DNA of 64,000 nt, from assembly GCF_001400735.1 (NCBI RefSeq), contig NZ_LJPW01000120.1, forward strand, positions 27,653 to 91,652, in the 5' to 3' direction. Below, in pieces: positions 9,680 to 20,908 of this stretch; the first letter of the stretch is position 1, and every line of letters starts with the position of its first letter. A program made the translations under genes and the position numbers. The DNA is from Pseudomonas caricapapayae. Its GTDB lineage: Bacteria > Pseudomonadota > Gammaproteobacteria > Pseudomonadales > Pseudomonadaceae. A model generated the notes under the pieces. It saw only the letters and a list, made by a program, of their open reading frames with translations. It had not been told where the DNA came from and ran no database searches.

Positions 9680-11036
9680 CAACAAGTACCGGTTCAATTT
9701 CCATGGAGGCACCCAGGTCTATCAAGCCCAGAAGCTTTGGAGTAGGTTCTACGACCAAATGTATCGAATCATAGCGTCGGTCGTGAGGCACGATATCCTC
9801 GCTTTGCCGAGAGGCGATACCGATGGAAATGAAGTAATCACCGGTCGCCAGCGCGTTTCTGAATTTCACACGCGCTTTTGCCTGTTGGCCAGCGCTGCCT
9901 ATTCGGCCTGTGCCCTCGCAATCCTGCATGTAAGAGTTAGTACCATAAACGGTCACACCCTCTTTGGTCTTGATCGTAAAGCCGATAATCGGGTTGACCA
10001 CTGTGCGATTGAATTGCAGGGCCAGATCAAGAACGATTTCCTCGCCCGACTCAACACTGTTGGGAAACTCCCTTCCCAATGCATTCATATGGAAGTCGAG
10101 CAGTGTCGCCGCTCCATCTCCCCAGCGGTACTCATGGGGGTTATAACCAGGCCTGCTGGCGTACACATCTTCATCGAAACGCAACGCTATCTTGTCGGCC
10201 TCGACTACCGCCGCTTCCACCCGCTCTGCTTCGGCGAGGTCCAGGCTCTTGTCGGTGATAGCACTCTTCTCACGTCCGAACAGTAGGTCGGTGTAGCGAT
10301 TGATGACCGGGCGAGATTCGCCAATCATCTCGATTCTGCTCTTTTCCAACAAAATGGCGCGATTACAGTGGGTGACCACTTGCTCGCTGGAGTGAGTGAC
10401 CAGCAGGATGCTGGTGCCATTTTCTTTCAGTTGCCTGAGACGTTCAAAGCACTTGGCCTGAAAACGTGCATCGCCAACGGAAAGTGCCTCATCCACGACA
10501 AGGATTTCCGGATCGACCTGAGCCTGAACCGCAAACGCCAGGCGTACGGCCATGCCGCTTGAGTAGGACTTGACCGGCTGGTCAAGGAACTCGCCTATAT
10601 CGGCAAAGCCTGCGATCGCGTCAAAGCGCTCGTCTACTTCGTCACGCGTCAGCCCAAGCACGGCAGCGTTCAGATAAACGTTTTCACGACCGGTAAACTC
10701 GGGGTTGAAGCCCGAACCGAGTTCCAGCAAGGCTGCTACCCGGCCTCGTGTGTGAATCTCACCGACAGTCGGGTTCAATGTGCCGCAGATGATCTGCAAC
10801 AAGGTTGACTTGCCGGAACCATTACGACCGACAATGCCTACTGTTTCGCCTTGGTCGATGTCGAAGCTGACCTCGCGCAAGGCCCAGAATTCCTTGCCAT
10901 AGGTAGTGGACGGTTGTCCTGACCAACGCTGAATTCTAGGCACCAGGGCTTGCTTCAGGCGGTCATGTGGCTTGTCGTACGTGTAAAAACACTTCGAGAC
11001 GTTTTGTACGCTGATAACCGGATGATCAGATGACAT
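9672..11036 (-). CDS. wzt: Wzt-type O-antigen ABC transporter ATPase with C-terminal carbohydrate-binding domain
   Basis: 454 residues. The ATPase domain (about 1-250) has Walker A GRNGSGKST (about 70-78), signature YSSGMAVRLAFAV and Walker B ILVVDEALS. About 180 further residues form a beta-rich C-terminal domain like that of extended Wzt proteins, which in E. coli O9a binds the modified non-reducing end of the polymer and licenses export. It overlaps wzm by 11 bases and the giant methyltransferase/GT gene by 8. Together this argues for a capped, ABC-exported O-antigen. The ligand of the C-terminal domain is unknown. Confidence 0.92.
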   Translation of the reverse strand: MSSDHPVISVQNVSKCFYTYDKPHDRLKQALVPRIQRWSGQPSTTYGKEFWALREVSFDIDQGETVGIVGRNGSGKSTLLQIICGTLNPTVGEIHTRGRVAALLELGSGFNPEFTGRENVYLNAAVLGLTRDEVDERFDAIAGFADIGEFLDQPVKSYSSGMAVRLAFAVQAQVDPEILVVDEALSVGDARFQAKCFERLRQLKENGTSILLVTHSSEQVVTHCNRAILLEKSRIEMIGESRPVINRYTDLLFGREKSAITDKSLDLAEAERVEAAVVEADKIALRFDEDVYASRPGYNPHEYRWGDGAATLLDFHMNALGREFPNSVESGEEIVLDLALQFNRTVVNPIIGFTIKTKEGVTVYGTNSYMQDCEGTGRIGSAGQQAKARVKFRNALATGDYFISIGIASRQSEDIVPHDRRYDSIHLVVEPTPKLLGLIDLGASMEIEPVLVDV

Positions 11037-11853
11037 CAGCGAATCCTTTGCGTGTTTTTTGAAAAAACCAGAACCCCATTACGGCAATTACTGCGCCAAT
11101 CACAATGGCGATACCTAAGCTGCCCCAATGGGGGAGGTTGCCGAACAGCAGCACGCTGCGGCTTTCTTCGATAATGTAGGTAAGCGGGTTCATCTGCAGC
11201 CAGGGGCGATAGACTTCAGGAAGCGCCGCCACCGGGTAAAGAACCGGCGACAGAAACAGAAGGACTGTTGTCAGAACCGTGATGACCTGCGCGACGTCGC
11301 GCAAGTAAACGCCGAGGGATGCGAGAAACCAGCTGATACCCAGTGTGCCTAAAAGGAGTGGCACCAGAATCAGCGGGAACAACAGTGCCGTCCAGAAAAG
11401 CGTGTGCGAGATCAGTAGCTGTGCGATCACCAGCACTATCAGGCTGATGCAACTGTGGAAGAGCGCTGAACCCAGGGTGATAACCGGCAGGATCTCCAGC
11501 GGAAACACCACCTTCTTGACGTAGTTGCTGTTACTCATCACCAAAGAAGGCGCTCTGTTGGCGCACTCTGCAAACAAGCCATGCACGATCATACCGACGA
11601 ACAGCAGAATCGCGAAGCCGCCTTTGCCGGTATCGACTCCGACCCAGCGCGCGCTGAAGATTTCGGAGAATACGAAGGTATACACCGCCAGCATCAAAAC
11701 CGGATTGAAGAATGACCACGCCAGGCCCATCACCGAGCCGCGGTAGCGCCCAATGACTTCTCGTTTGGTCATTTGCGAGATCAAGGAGCGGTTGGTCCAC
11801 AGACTGCTGACGAGCCGCAAGGGGCCAGCTGAAGGGGTTTGATGAGGGTTCAT
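11026..11853 (-). CDS. wzm: Wzm-type O-antigen ABC transporter permease
   Basis: 275 residues, the usual size for ABC-2 type polysaccharide permeases, with about six membrane helices. It begins with a cytoplasmic segment containing LISQMTKREVIGRYRGS, the conserved amphipathic/coupling stretch of the Wzm/TagG family, followed by the first helices. It pairs with the downstream Wzt to form the inner-membrane exporter of undecaprenyl-linked O-polysaccharide. Its start touches the rmlC stop, so rmlC, wzm, wzt and the giant gene look like one transcript. Confidence 0.92.
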   Translation of the reverse strand: MNPHQTPSAGPLRLVSSLWTNRSLISQMTKREVIGRYRGSVMGLAWSFFNPVLMLAVYTFVFSEIFSARWVGVDTGKGGFAILLFVGMIVHGLFAECANRAPSLVMSNSNYVKKVVFPLEILPVITLGSALFHSCISLIVLVIAQLLISHTLFWTALLFPLILVPLLLGTLGISWFLASLGVYLRDVAQVITVLTTVLLFLSPVLYPVAALPEVYRPWLQMNPLTYIIEESRSVLLFGNLPHWGSLGIAIVIGAVIAVMGFWFFQKTRKGFADVI

Positions 11854-12398
11854 TAAGCGAACACCTCGGCGTTTTCGAATGAAACGGCTTTCTGATCTTT
11901 GGCGGACAGGGAGGGCGCTTGGCCGAACGGCCAGTCGATGCCCACGGTGGCGTCATTCCAGGCAAGGCTACGCTCATGTTCCGGTGCCCAGTAATCAGTA
12001 GTTTTATAAAGGAACTCAGCGCTTTCGGACAATACGACGAAGCCGTGAGCAAAGCCTTCCGGGATCCACAGTTGTTTTTTGTTTTCGGCGGTGAGATGCA
12101 GTCCCACCCACTTGCCGAAGGTCGGGGAACTCTTGCGCAGGTCGACCGCGACGTCGAAGACCTCTCCGACGGTTACTCGGACGAGCTTGCCCTGCGGCCG
12201 CTGAATTTGGTAATGCAAACCTCGAAGAACACCCTCGACCGAACGCGAGTGGTTGTCCTGGACGAATTTTACAGGGCGCCCAACGACCTCTTCGAACACC
12301 TTCTGGTTGAAGCTTTCAAAGAAAAAGCCGCGATCGTCGCCGAAGGTCTTGGGCTCGAATACGATGACGTCTGGAATGGCGAGGCGTGTTGCATTCAT
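11853..12398 (-). CDS. rmlC: dTDP-4-dehydrorhamnose 3,5-epimerase
   Basis: 181 residues, normal length for RmlC. It is a cupin with GVLRGLHYQI carrying the catalytic histidine, KLVRVTVGEVFDVAVDLR, and WIPEGFAHGF. It epimerises dTDP-4-keto-6-deoxyglucose at C3 and C5 before reduction by RmlD. GGAG stands about 10 bases before the ATG. Unlike many loci, it is not next to rmlBDA but is separated from them by a glycosyltransferase gene and a 679-base gap. Confidence 0.95.
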   Translation of the reverse strand: MNATRLAIPDVIVFEPKTFGDDRGFFFESFNQKVFEEVVGRPVKFVQDNHSRSVEGVLRGLHYQIQRPQGKLVRVTVGEVFDVAVDLRKSSPTFGKWVGLHLTAENKKQLWIPEGFAHGFVVLSESAEFLYKTTDYWAPEHERSLAWNDATVGIDWPFGQAPSLSAKDQKAVSFENAEVFA

Positions 12399-13077
12399 AG
12401 GTAACGTATCTCCGGGATGCTCATCAGGGTCTGCTCATAAGGCCCTGGCTGGGGCAGGCATACGTTGAAAAACGCCTGCGCCATGAAATTTGATTGCGCC
12501 ATTAAAACGCGTTTTTACGATAGCGAGGCTCATGGGCGTCGGGTGCGCAATAGACTGTCCATCCGGGCGGAAAATGTCTGCGCTGGATAAAGAGGAAGGT
12601 CTGTTAGGACTAAGGGACGCGGGGCATGCATCGTCTATTTGTAGTTTTCCGACGTAGGTTCCAACGATGAGCAACACGAGGTCTTCATTGCAGGACGATT
12701 TTCCAAATTGAAGCGCGTCCGGTATCTGAACTCACGGTCGGGTGGGTGACTCGGGTCCGCCATCCTTGGTTGGGTGGTACAAGTGACCCCACCTTCCGAG
12801 GCTGGTTCCGTCCACTCCGGTTACACCGTCTTCCTTGTGCTTTTGATACCGAAAACAAAGGTCTGCACATTAACATAAGCCGCTGCATGAGAACATTCGG
12901 CGGCCGCGAAATTAAGCGGTTTTGATGCGCTGACCGATGCCCGGCCGTACGGCGGCGAGCGCCCTCTCTAGCGTTGGGCACAGATGTTGCCAGTCAGTAT
13001 GTTCAGAGCGTTTCGATACTTGGTCTTTGGTTATCGCTCTGGTTGGACCTGGCAGGGAACGGGTGGCTATTTGGCAG
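12399..13077. other. Intergenic gap within the O-antigen locus
   Basis: 679 bases between the GT2 gene and rmlC. I recognise no gene. Open frames on the minus strand (80 and 98 codons) lack family features, and their composition is arginine/proline rich as in chance frames. The part near 12860-12930 is AT-richer and could hold a promoter for rmlC-wzm-wzt. No clear terminator was seen. Confidence 0.5.
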
Positions 13078-13989
13078 TCAAGGCTTGCTTAGCATTGCTG
13101 TAAGGCACGCAATAATGAATAAAATCTTGTCTCGTGGTCTTCTGCGGCATTGCCGAGCCTTTAGCGAGAGCCTGAGGAGCGACAACCGACTACTCGAGCG
13201 CTTTCCCGCAGGATGCAGCTGGTTGTCTCCGATCAACTGGCTGATCAGGAATACTTGCCCGCCCCACCAACCATCAGCAATCTTTTTCAGCCGACTGATG
13301 AGTGAAGCAAGCCCGGTATTGGCTCCAACCTGATTGTTGGCATGTTGACGGTAGTCCATGCTGGAAACCGGATCGATAAGCCATCGGAAGCCGTGACTGC
13401 GAGCAAATGCGTAACAGTACCAGTCGTGCAGGCTAACGGCCTGAGCTGCATCCCAGTGGAAGAGGAGCGATGACTTGAAGGCATCTGCAAGTCGGCGGTT
13501 CATCACATAGGTGCAGCCGGGGCCGGCAGCTTCGAATAGATAGTCCCACTGGACCTGAGGCTGAGCCTTGTCCAGTAGTACGCGCTGCCCATTCGGCCAG
13601 AACGCGGTGACATTGCTGGAATAGGCGTCGTGGTAACCCGGCGCCAAAGTCGATGCGGCGCGCTGAAGCTTGTCCGGATGCCAGATATCGTCCTGATCGG
13701 AGAACGCTACGTAATCGAATGCCGAGAAGTCGACATCCCGAATCAAGCGGAAGAAGTTGCGTGATGCCCCGCCAAATCGTCCGGCAGGCGGCAGCAGGGC
13801 GACATTCGCGTGATGCTGAGCGTAGTCAGCACACCATGCATGAGTGCCGTCCGTAGAGATATCGACACTGATGAACACGCTAACGCAGACATTTGTCTGC
13901 TTCAGAATGGAGTCAAGTTGCGCCTCTATCCACGCCATACCGTTATAGGCTGCCAATAGCACGGCTACCTTTGGAAAAGCAGATGACAT
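13078..13989 (-). CDS. GT2 family glycosyltransferase, rhamnosyltransferase-like
   Basis: 303 residues. The GT-A fold shows VAVLLAAYNG at the start, SVDISTDGTH, and AFSDQDDIWHPDKL holding the D-x-D-like metal site. FSDQDDIW is common in glycosyltransferases annotated as rhamnosyltransferases. No membrane helix is evident except a weak hydrophobic C-terminus. It starts 41 bases after rmlA and shares its direction, so it probably uses dTDP-L-rhamnose made by the same operon, either to start or to extend the rhamnan. Acceptor and linkage cannot be read from sequence. Confidence 0.85.
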   Translation of the reverse strand: MSSAFPKVAVLLAAYNGMAWIEAQLDSILKQTNVCVSVFISVDISTDGTHAWCADYAQHHANVALLPPAGRFGGASRNFFRLIRDVDFSAFDYVAFSDQDDIWHPDKLQRAASTLAPGYHDAYSSNVTAFWPNGQRVLLDKAQPQVQWDYLFEAAGPGCTYVMNRRLADAFKSSLLFHWDAAQAVSLHDWYCYAFARSHGFRWLIDPVSSMDYRQHANNQVGANTGLASLISRLKKIADGWWGGQVFLISQLIGDNQLHPAGKRSSSRLSLLRLSLKARQCRRRPRDKILFIIACLTAMLSKP

Positions 13990-14030
13990 ACTGTTCGCAG
14001 CCTTGCGGTATGGGACAGAGGGTTGCAGTC

Positions 14031-14921
14031 TTAGAACGAGCCCAGCTCCAGCAGCTTCTGCAGATATTGGCCGTACCCGGTCTTCTTCAGCTTTTGAGCT
14101 TGTTCACCCAACTGAGCGGTCGTGATCCAGCCGTTGGTGTAGGCGATCTCTTCCAGGCAGGCAACTTTCCAGCCTTGACGCTGCTCGATGGTGTGCACGA
14201 AATGGCTCGCCTCCAGCAGCGACTCGTGGGTACCGGTGTCGAGCCACGCAAAGCCACGACCGAGAATCTCTACAGTCAGATTCTTCTTCTCGAGGTAAGC
14301 ACGGTTTACATCCGTGATTTCCAGCTCACCGCGCTCGGAAGGCTTGATGTTCTTCGCGATTTCTACAACCTGATTGTCGTAGAAGTACAGCCCGGTTACT
14401 GCGTAGCTCGACTTCGGTGCCGCAGGCTTCTCTTCGATGCTCAAGGCGCGACCGGTTTCGTCGAACTCTACAACCCCAAAGCGCTCAGGGTCGGAAACGT
14501 GGTAACCGAATACGGTAGCACCGCTGTTTTGCTGGCTGGCCGAGCGCAGGTTGTCGGAGAAGTGCTGACCGTAAAAGATGTTGTCGCCCAGAATCAGGCA
14601 GCAAGGATCTTCACCGATGAATTCTTCGCCGATGATGAATGCCTGTGCCAAGCCATCCGGAGTCGGTTGCTCGGCATAGGTAAGCTGAATACCGTATTGG
14701 CTGCCATCACCCAGCAGCTTGCGGAAGCTTGGCAAGTCTTCTGGCGTGGAGATGATCAGGACTTCACGCATGCCTGCCAGCATCAATACTGACAGAGGGT
14801 AGAAAATCATCGGCTTGTCGTAGATAGGCAGCATCTGCTTGGAGACGCCAAGAGTGAGCGGATGAAGACGAGTGCCCGAGCCGCCAGCCAGGATAATGCC
14901 TTTACGATTAATGGTGGTCAT
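14031..14921 (-). CDS. rmlA: Glucose-1-phosphate thymidylyltransferase
   Basis: 296 residues, standard length. It has the nucleotide-binding signature [11 protein letters not shown] at residues 12-22, [11 protein letters not shown] for sugar phosphate binding, and LGDNIFYG. It catalyses dTTP plus glucose-1-phosphate to dTDP-glucose, the first step of the dTDP-rhamnose and dTDP-3-amino-sugar routes. It overlaps the rmlD stop by 4 bases. Confidence 0.96.
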   Translation of the reverse strand: MTTINRKGIILAGGSGTRLHPLTLGVSKQMLPIYDKPMIFYPLSVLMLAGMREVLIISTPEDLPSFRKLLGDGSQYGIQLTYAEQPTPDGLAQAFIIGEEFIGEDPCCLILGDNIFYGQHFSDNLRSASQQNSGATVFGYHVSDPERFGVVEFDETGRALSIEEKPAAPKSSYAVTGLYFYDNQVVEIAKNIKPSERGELEITDVNRAYLEKKNLTVEILGRGFAWLDTGTHESLLEASHFVHTIEQRQGWKVACLEEIAYTNGWITTAQLGEQAQKLKKTGYGQYLQKLLELGSF

Positions 14922-15826
14922 TTGTTCAAAGTTTCCATAAGCATTCGGGCTACACCGCTTTGCCAGTCAGGCAGGTGCAGAGAGAAATTGTGGCGCAGCT
15001 TTTCTGTGTTCAGACGCGAATTCAGAGGACGTTGCGCTGGTGTCGGGTATTCGATCGTGTCGATTGGATTGATCGTTTCCACTGCCAACGGTTCCCCGTT
15101 GGCGCGGGCGAAATCAATCACGTACTTCGCGTAGGCATGCCATGACACTTCGCCAGCAGGTGCCAGGTTGTAGACGCCACATAGCTCTGGCTTTGCCAGC
15201 GTTTGAAGCAGAGCTGCCGTCGCTATGTCGGCCAGTAACTCCGCACCTGTAGGTGCTCCAGTCTGATCGGCGATGACATTGAGCGTCCGGCGATCTTTCG
15301 CAAGACGCAGCATGGTTTTGGCAAAGTTGTTGCCGCGTGCCGCGTAAACCCAACTGGTACGGAAGATCAGGTGCTTGCAGCCTGAAGCCGTAATCAGTTG
15401 CTCCCCTTCAAGCTTGGTCGCGCCGTAATAGTTGACTGGAGAAACCGCGTCGCTTTCTTTCCATGCCGTGTTGCCCGAACCGTCGAACACATAGTCGGTC
15501 GAGTAATGAACCAATAGTGCGTCCAGCATGCGGGCTTCTTCTGCCAAAACCTTGCTGGCCAAGGCATTGACCGTGTGCGCAAGCTCGCGCTCGGTTTCGG
15601 CCTTATCGACGGCGGTATGGGCTGCGGCGTTGACGATAACCTGAGGTTTGACGCGGCGAATGGTATTGCGCAAGCCTTCCAGGTTGTTCATATCGCCAGA
15701 AAGGTCACCATAGACGGTCGATACGGTATGGCGGTCAAGCGCTACTACTTCACCCACCACGGCGAGGGAGCGCTGCAGCTCCCAACCTACCTGGCCGTTT
15801 TTTCCCAGCAGTAGAACTTTCATCAT
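14918..15826 (-). CDS. rmlD: dTDP-4-dehydrorhamnose reductase
   Basis: 302 residues. This extended short-chain dehydrogenase has the Rossmann motif [10 protein letters not shown] near the N-terminus, STDYVFDG, and the Y-x-x-x-K catalytic pair in [10 protein letters not shown]. It reduces the 4-keto group to give dTDP-L-rhamnose using NAD(P)H. It overlaps rmlB by 4 bases upstream and rmlA by 4 downstream. Confidence 0.96.
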   Translation of the reverse strand: MMKVLLLGKNGQVGWELQRSLAVVGEVVALDRHTVSTVYGDLSGDMNNLEGLRNTIRRVKPQVIVNAAAHTAVDKAETERELAHTVNALASKVLAEEARMLDALLVHYSTDYVFDGSGNTAWKESDAVSPVNYYGATKLEGEQLITASGCKHLIFRTSWVYAARGNNFAKTMLRLAKDRRTLNVIADQTGAPTGAELLADIATAALLQTLAKPELCGVYNLAPAGEVSWHAYAKYVIDFARANGEPLAVETINPIDTIEYPTPAQRPLNSRLNTEKLRHNFSLHLPDWQSGVARMLMETLNK

Positions 15827-16896
15827 TTATCGGCGCGCGCTGCGTAGTTCTTGTCGATCCATTGCTGGTAGCTTCCGCTCTTCACGTGAGCAACCCATTC
15901 AGGGTTGTCGAGATACCATTGCACCGTCTTACGGATGCCTGATTCGAAGCTTTCTTCTGGAACCCAGCCCAGCTCGCGCTGAATCTTGCTGGCATCGATA
16001 GCGTAGCGCAGGTCATGGCCTGGGCGGTCCTGCACATAAGTGATAAGGCTGGCATGCGGGCGATAGGCTGAATCCGGACGCAGTTGATCGAGCAGGGCGC
16101 AGACCGTCTTGACCACTTCGAGGTTCTGTTTCTCGTTGTGACCACCGATGTTATAGGTCTCGCCGATCTCGCCTTCGGTGACGACTTTATACAATGCGCG
16201 GGCGTGATCTTCTACGTAGAGCCAGTCACGAACCTGGTCACCTTTTCCGTAAATAGGCAGCGGTTTGCCTTCCAGCGCATTGAGAATGATCAGCGGGATC
16301 AGCTTCTCGGGGAAATGGCAAGGGCCGTAATTGTTGGAGCAGTTGGTTACCAGGGTGGGCAAGCCGTAAGTGCGGCTCCAGGCGCGCACCAGGTGGTCAG
16401 AGCTGGCCTTGCTGGCCGAGTAAGGCGAGCTTGGCTGGTAAGAGGTTGTCTCGGTGAAGAGATCTTCCGGGCCTTCCAGGTCGCCATACACTTCATCGGT
16501 GGAAATGTGATGAAAGCGGAAGTTGGCTTTTCGTACTTCGTCCAGCTGGCTCCAGTAGCCACGCGCAGCTTCAAGCAGCGTATAGGTGCCGATGATGTTG
16601 GTCTGGATAAACTCCGACGGGCCAGTGATCGAGCGATCGACATGGGATTCGGCCGCCAGGTGCATCACTGCATCGGGCTGATGTTCTTTGAAAACCCGAT
16701 CCACGTCATCACGGTTGCAGATATCGACATGCTCAAACGCGTAGCGCTCGCTTTGATCGGCTGACTGCAGTGACTCAAGGTTGCCTGCATACGTCAATTT
16801 GTCGACGTTAACCACGGAATCGGTCGTGTTGGCAATGATGTGCCTGATGACCGCCGAACCGATGAAGCCTGCACCGCCTGTTACTAAGATCTTCAA
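15823..16896 (-). CDS. rmlB: dTDP-glucose 4,6-dehydratase
   Basis: 357 residues. It has the NAD-binding motif [32 protein letters not shown] and the [10 protein letters not shown] catalytic Y-x-x-x-K. It converts dTDP-glucose to dTDP-4-keto-6-deoxyglucose, the branch point for both rhamnose and the 3-amino sugar built downstream. The start codon is TTG at 16896 (KILVTGG follows directly), with AAGG about 8 bases upstream. It is the first gene of the O-antigen transcript. Confidence 0.95.
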   Translation of the reverse strand: MKILVTGGAGFIGSAVIRHIIANTTDSVVNVDKLTYAGNLESLQSADQSERYAFEHVDICNRDDVDRVFKEHQPDAVMHLAAESHVDRSITGPSEFIQTNIIGTYTLLEAARGYWSQLDEVRKANFRFHHISTDEVYGDLEGPEDLFTETTSYQPSSPYSASKASSDHLVRAWSRTYGLPTLVTNCSNNYGPCHFPEKLIPLIILNALEGKPLPIYGKGDQVRDWLYVEDHARALYKVVTEGEIGETYNIGGHNEKQNLEVVKTVCALLDQLRPDSAYRPHASLITYVQDRPGHDLRYAIDASKIQRELGWVPEESFESGIRKTVQWYLDNPEWVAHVKSGSYQQWIDKNYAARADK

Positions 16897-17036
16897 AAGA
16901 GTATCTACCTTGGGTTATGACAAGGCTCTGCCCGGTCCGTGGAAACAATCGCTGATCGGCCTCCGCCTTTCAGACATCTGCTGCGTTAAACATGAATGTT
17001 TAAATGACGTGGATGAGCGACGGTTAAAAACGACAT

Positions 17037-17066
17037 TTTACATAGAAAAACAGACATCCCCATCAA
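17037..17066 (-). promoter_or_regulatory. Candidate promoter of the O-antigen operon
   Basis: On the minus strand, TTGATG (17066-17061) is followed after 16-18 bases by TATGTA/TGTAAA within an AT-rich stretch, about 140 bases before rmlB. It fits a sigma-70 promoter loosely. An 18-base palindrome at 16986-17003 lies between it and rmlB. Confidence 0.3.
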
Positions 17067-17123
17067 AAATTTGAAGGTGTACTCGATCGTTTGAAACGTT
17101 TGAGCATGGCTATGCATAAAAAC

Positions 17124-17152
17124 GCGAAAGCCCCGGATAATGGGGCTTTCGC
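17124..17152 (-). terminator. Rho-independent terminator after ychF
   Basis: Perfect 11-bp stem (gcgaaagcccc / ggggctttcgc) with a 7-base loop; read on the minus strand it is followed by GTTTTTATG. It lies about 50 bases beyond the ychF stop and separates that gene from the O-antigen operon. Confidence 0.85.
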
Positions 17153-17201
17153 GGCAGCGTGAAAGGGCTTTTGCCGAGCACCCTATGGGCTTTCGTGATG
17201 C

Positions 17202-18302
<1,101 letters not shown>

Positions 18303-18323
18303 GGTGTTTCCCCTCGAGTGATG

Positions 18324-18908
18324 TCAGGCCTTCTGGCTGTGCAGGTTTTTCATCGCCCGGTTCCATTCACCGGCGAAGATATCCGGCAGCACGCCGAGGG
18401 CAAAGTCGATACTGGCGTCCAGTTTTTCCTGTTCGGCGCGTGGCGCTCGACCCAGGACAAAGCCGGATACCTTGCTGGCATCGCCCGGGTGGCCTATGCC
18501 AAGCCGCAAGCGATGAAAAGTGTTCTGATTGCCGAGCTGCGCGATGATGTCGCGCAGGCCGTTATGACCGCCATGACCGCCGCCCACTTTGAGTTTGGCA
18601 ACGCCCGGAGGCAGGTCCAGTTCGTCATGCGCCACCAGAATCGATTCGACCGGAATACGATAGAAACCGGCGAGTGCCGCTACGGCCTGGCCGCTGCGGT
18701 TCATGTAGGTGGTGGGGATCAGCAGACGAACATCCTGACCCTGATGCGTAAAGCGTCCGGTCAGGCCAAAGAATTTGCGCTCGGGAACGAGGTTGACTCG
18801 TTGCGCCGCAGCAATACGCTCGACAAAAAAAGCCCCTGCGTTATGCCGGGTCTGTTCGTATTCGGCGCCTGGATTTCCCAGGCCCACGATCAGTTGTATG
18901 GCGGTCAC
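18324..18908 (-). CDS. pth: Peptidyl-tRNA hydrolase
   Basis: 194 residues. It has the family start [18 protein letters not shown], with catalytic N12 and H22, and HDELDLPPG plus [11 protein letters not shown] further on. It releases peptidyl groups from tRNAs that dropped off the ribosome. It sits between rplY and ychF on the minus strand, as in other pseudomonads. Confidence 0.96.
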   Translation of the reverse strand: MTAIQLIVGLGNPGAEYEQTRHNAGAFFVERIAAAQRVNLVPERKFFGLTGRFTHQGQDVRLLIPTTYMNRSGQAVAALAGFYRIPVESILVAHDELDLPPGVAKLKVGGGHGGHNGLRDIIAQLGNQNTFHRLRLGIGHPGDASKVSGFVLGRAPRAEQEKLDASIDFALGVLPDIFAGEWNRAMKNLHSQKA

Positions 18909-19073
18909 GACAGGGGCTCTTCCTTTGGAGTTGAGGGTTGAACCGCTGACGACAGCGGCAATGTGGGCGAAAACTGCTCATTTACCATGATGTAAACTCA
19001 GCGATCTCGCCCGCTTTGCCTGCTATCGCTCGCGATGTTTCCTGAGCAACTCCGACGTTACCAAGTAAATGAA

Positions 19074-19685
19074 TTACTCGGCAGCGCCTTCTTCACCTTC
19101 TTCTGCTTCGTCTTTGACGATGCGCGGTGCGTGGACGTTGGCGATTGCCAGGTCAGTACCGTGTGCCAAGGCAACGAACTCAACGCCTTTAGGTGCTTTC
19201 AGCTCGGACAGGTGAACGTTGTCGCCCACTTCCAGCGCGCCCAGATCAACTTCGATGAACTCAGGCAGGTCTTTAGGCAGGCAGGTCACTTCCAGTTCAG
19301 TGGTAGTGTGCGAGATCTCGCCGCCTTTCTTGACCGGAGCTTCTTCGTTCAGGAAGTGGATCGGCACGATTGCGGTCAGTTTCTGGCCGGCAATAACGCG
19401 CACGAAGTCAGCGTGCATCACGTGGCCTTTGGCCGGGTGACGTTGCAGCGCCTTGATGATGACATTTTGCTTCTTGCCGCCAACGTTCAGCTCGATGATG
19501 TGGCTGTAGGCCGCATCGTTTTCGAGCAGCTTGGCAACTTCCTTGGCCAGCATGCTGATGGACTCGGGGGCTTTGTCGCCACCGTAGACTACAGCTGGAA
19601 CCAGGCTAGCGAGACGACGCAGGCGGCGGCTCGCACCTTTCCCCAGGTCGGAACGCTGTTCTGCATTCAGGGTAAATTCGTTCAT
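19074..19685 (-). CDS. rplY: 50S ribosomal protein L25, CTC form
   Basis: 203 residues from the ATG at 19685 (GGAGA upstream); the longer open frame to 19751 runs into the prs terminator and is not used. The N-terminal half is the L25 5S-rRNA-binding domain ([11 protein letters not shown]) and the C-terminal half is the TL5/CTC extension, ending in a short acidic tail ([11 protein letters not shown]). It lies between prs and pth. Confidence 0.95.
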   Translation of the reverse strand: MNEFTLNAEQRSDLGKGASRRLRRLASLVPAVVYGGDKAPESISMLAKEVAKLLENDAAYSHIIELNVGGKKQNVIIKALQRHPAKGHVMHADFVRVIAGQKLTAIVPIHFLNEEAPVKKGGEISHTTTELEVTCLPKDLPEFIEVDLGALEVGDNVHLSELKAPKGVEFVALAHGTDLAIANVHAPRIVKDEAEEGEEGAAE

Positions 19686-19749
19686 GTTGTATCTCCAAAT
19701 TAACCACATCCGCCGTTGCGTTTGCGACCAGCGCTCGGGCGGTATGGGC

Positions 19750-19786
19750 AAAAAAGCCCCGCCCTGACCGGATGTCAGGGCGGGGC
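19750..19786 (-). terminator. Rho-independent terminator after prs
   Basis: Perfect 13-bp GC-rich stem (gccccgccctgac / gtcagggcggggc) with a 5-base loop; on the minus strand it ends in TTTTTT (19755-19750). It stands 24 bases past the prs stop, so rplY probably has its own promoter or depends on read-through. Confidence 0.93.
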
Positions 19787-19809
19787 GCTTTTCGTCTGCG
19801 TGATGTCAG

Positions 19810-20751
19810 TTAACGGAACATCGCGCTGATCGATTCTTCATTGCTGATGCGGCGGACCGCTTCGGCGACTACCGGCGCAATATCCAGTTGGCGGATACGG
19901 CTGCAGGCTTGTGCTGCTGCGGACAACGGGATGGTGTTGGTCACCACCAGTTCGTCCAGCACGGAATTTTCAATGTTTTCGATCGCCCGACCCGACAGCA
20001 CAGGGTGTGTGCAGTAGGCAAAGACCTTGGCTGCGCCATGCTCTTTCAGGGCCTTGGCCGCGTGGCACAGAGTGCCGGCGGTGTCGACCATGTCGTCGAC
20101 CAGAATGCAGGTACGCCCTTCGACATCACCGATGATGTGCATCACTTCGGAGTGATTGGCTTTCTCACGGCGTTTGTCGATGATCCCGAGATCGACACCC
20201 AGGGATTTGGCAACAGCACGTGCACGCACGACGCCGCCGATATCCGGGGAAACGATCATCAGGTTTTCAAAGCGCTGGTCTTCGATGTCATCCACCAGAA
20301 CGGGGGAGCCGTAGATGTTATCTACCGGAATATCGAAGAAGCCCTGAATCTGGTCAGCATGAAGATCAACCGTGAGCACACGATCGATCCCCACCACGGT
20401 AAGCATGTCAGCAACGACTTTCGCGCTGATTGCAACACGTGCGGAACGCGGACGGCGATCCTGGCGGGCATAACCAAAGTAGGGAATCACAGCAGTGATT
20501 CGGGACGCTGAGGAGCGACGGAAGGCATCAGCCATCACGACGAGTTCCATCAGGTTGTCATTTGTCGGTGCGCAGGTCGGCTGAATGATAAAGACGTCTT
20601 TACCGCGGACGTTTTCATTAATCTCAGTGCTGATTTCACCGTCGGAGAATTTTCCGACAGAAACATCACCCAGTGGGATATGCAGCTGACGTACTACACG
20701 CCGAGCGAGATCGGGGTTGGCATTCCCCGTAAAGACCATCATCTTGGACAC
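19810..20751 (-). CDS. prs: Ribose-phosphate pyrophosphokinase
   Basis: 313 residues, standard. It shows [10 protein letters not shown], the catalytic-loop signature [19 protein letters not shown], and the PRPP-binding motif [17 protein letters not shown]. It makes PRPP from ribose-5-phosphate and ATP for nucleotide, histidine and tryptophan synthesis. It follows tRNA-Gln and ispE on the same strand, a conserved arrangement. Confidence 0.97.
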   Translation of the reverse strand: MSKMMVFTGNANPDLARRVVRQLHIPLGDVSVGKFSDGEISTEINENVRGKDVFIIQPTCAPTNDNLMELVVMADAFRRSSASRITAVIPYFGYARQDRRPRSARVAISAKVVADMLTVVGIDRVLTVDLHADQIQGFFDIPVDNIYGSPVLVDDIEDQRFENLMIVSPDIGGVVRARAVAKSLGVDLGIIDKRREKANHSEVMHIIGDVEGRTCILVDDMVDTAGTLCHAAKALKEHGAAKVFAYCTHPVLSGRAIENIENSVLDELVVTNTIPLSAAAQACSRIRQLDIAPVVAEAVRRISNEESISAMFR

Positions 20752-20796
20752 GCGCAGTACCTAGAGGCTGAGGGTAACCTGGATGAGTATGGAAAA

Positions 20797-20871
20797 TGGC
20801 AGGGGCGGCTGGATTCGAACCAACGCATGGCAGGATCAAAACCTGCTGCCTTACCGCTTGGCGACGCCCCT
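20797..20871 (-). tRNA. tRNA-Gln (TTG anticodon)
   Basis: 75 bases including encoded CCA (20799-20797). The 7-bp acceptor stem AGGGGCG / CGCCCCT, the TTCGAAT T-loop and the anticodon stem GCAGG / CCTGC enclosing loop TTTTGAT are all visible; the anticodon TTG is at 20839-20837. It lies between ispE and prs in the same direction, as in other Pseudomonas, and is probably processed from their shared transcript. Confidence 0.97.
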
Positions 20872-20908
20872 GTATTGAATCAATCGAGTGCCTGGCACTC
20901 AATTCCTG

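Noticed and set aside
12685..12981. 98-codon minus-strand open frame in the O-antigen gap
   Set aside because: Arginine/proline-rich, no ribosome site, no recognisable family.
16897..17120. JUMPstart/ops element before the O-antigen operon
   Set aside because: No GGCGGTAG word was found in the leader on the minus strand.
19686..19751. N-terminal extension of RplY
   Set aside because: It would begin inside the prs terminator; ATG 19685 has GGAGA and the normal L25 N-terminus.
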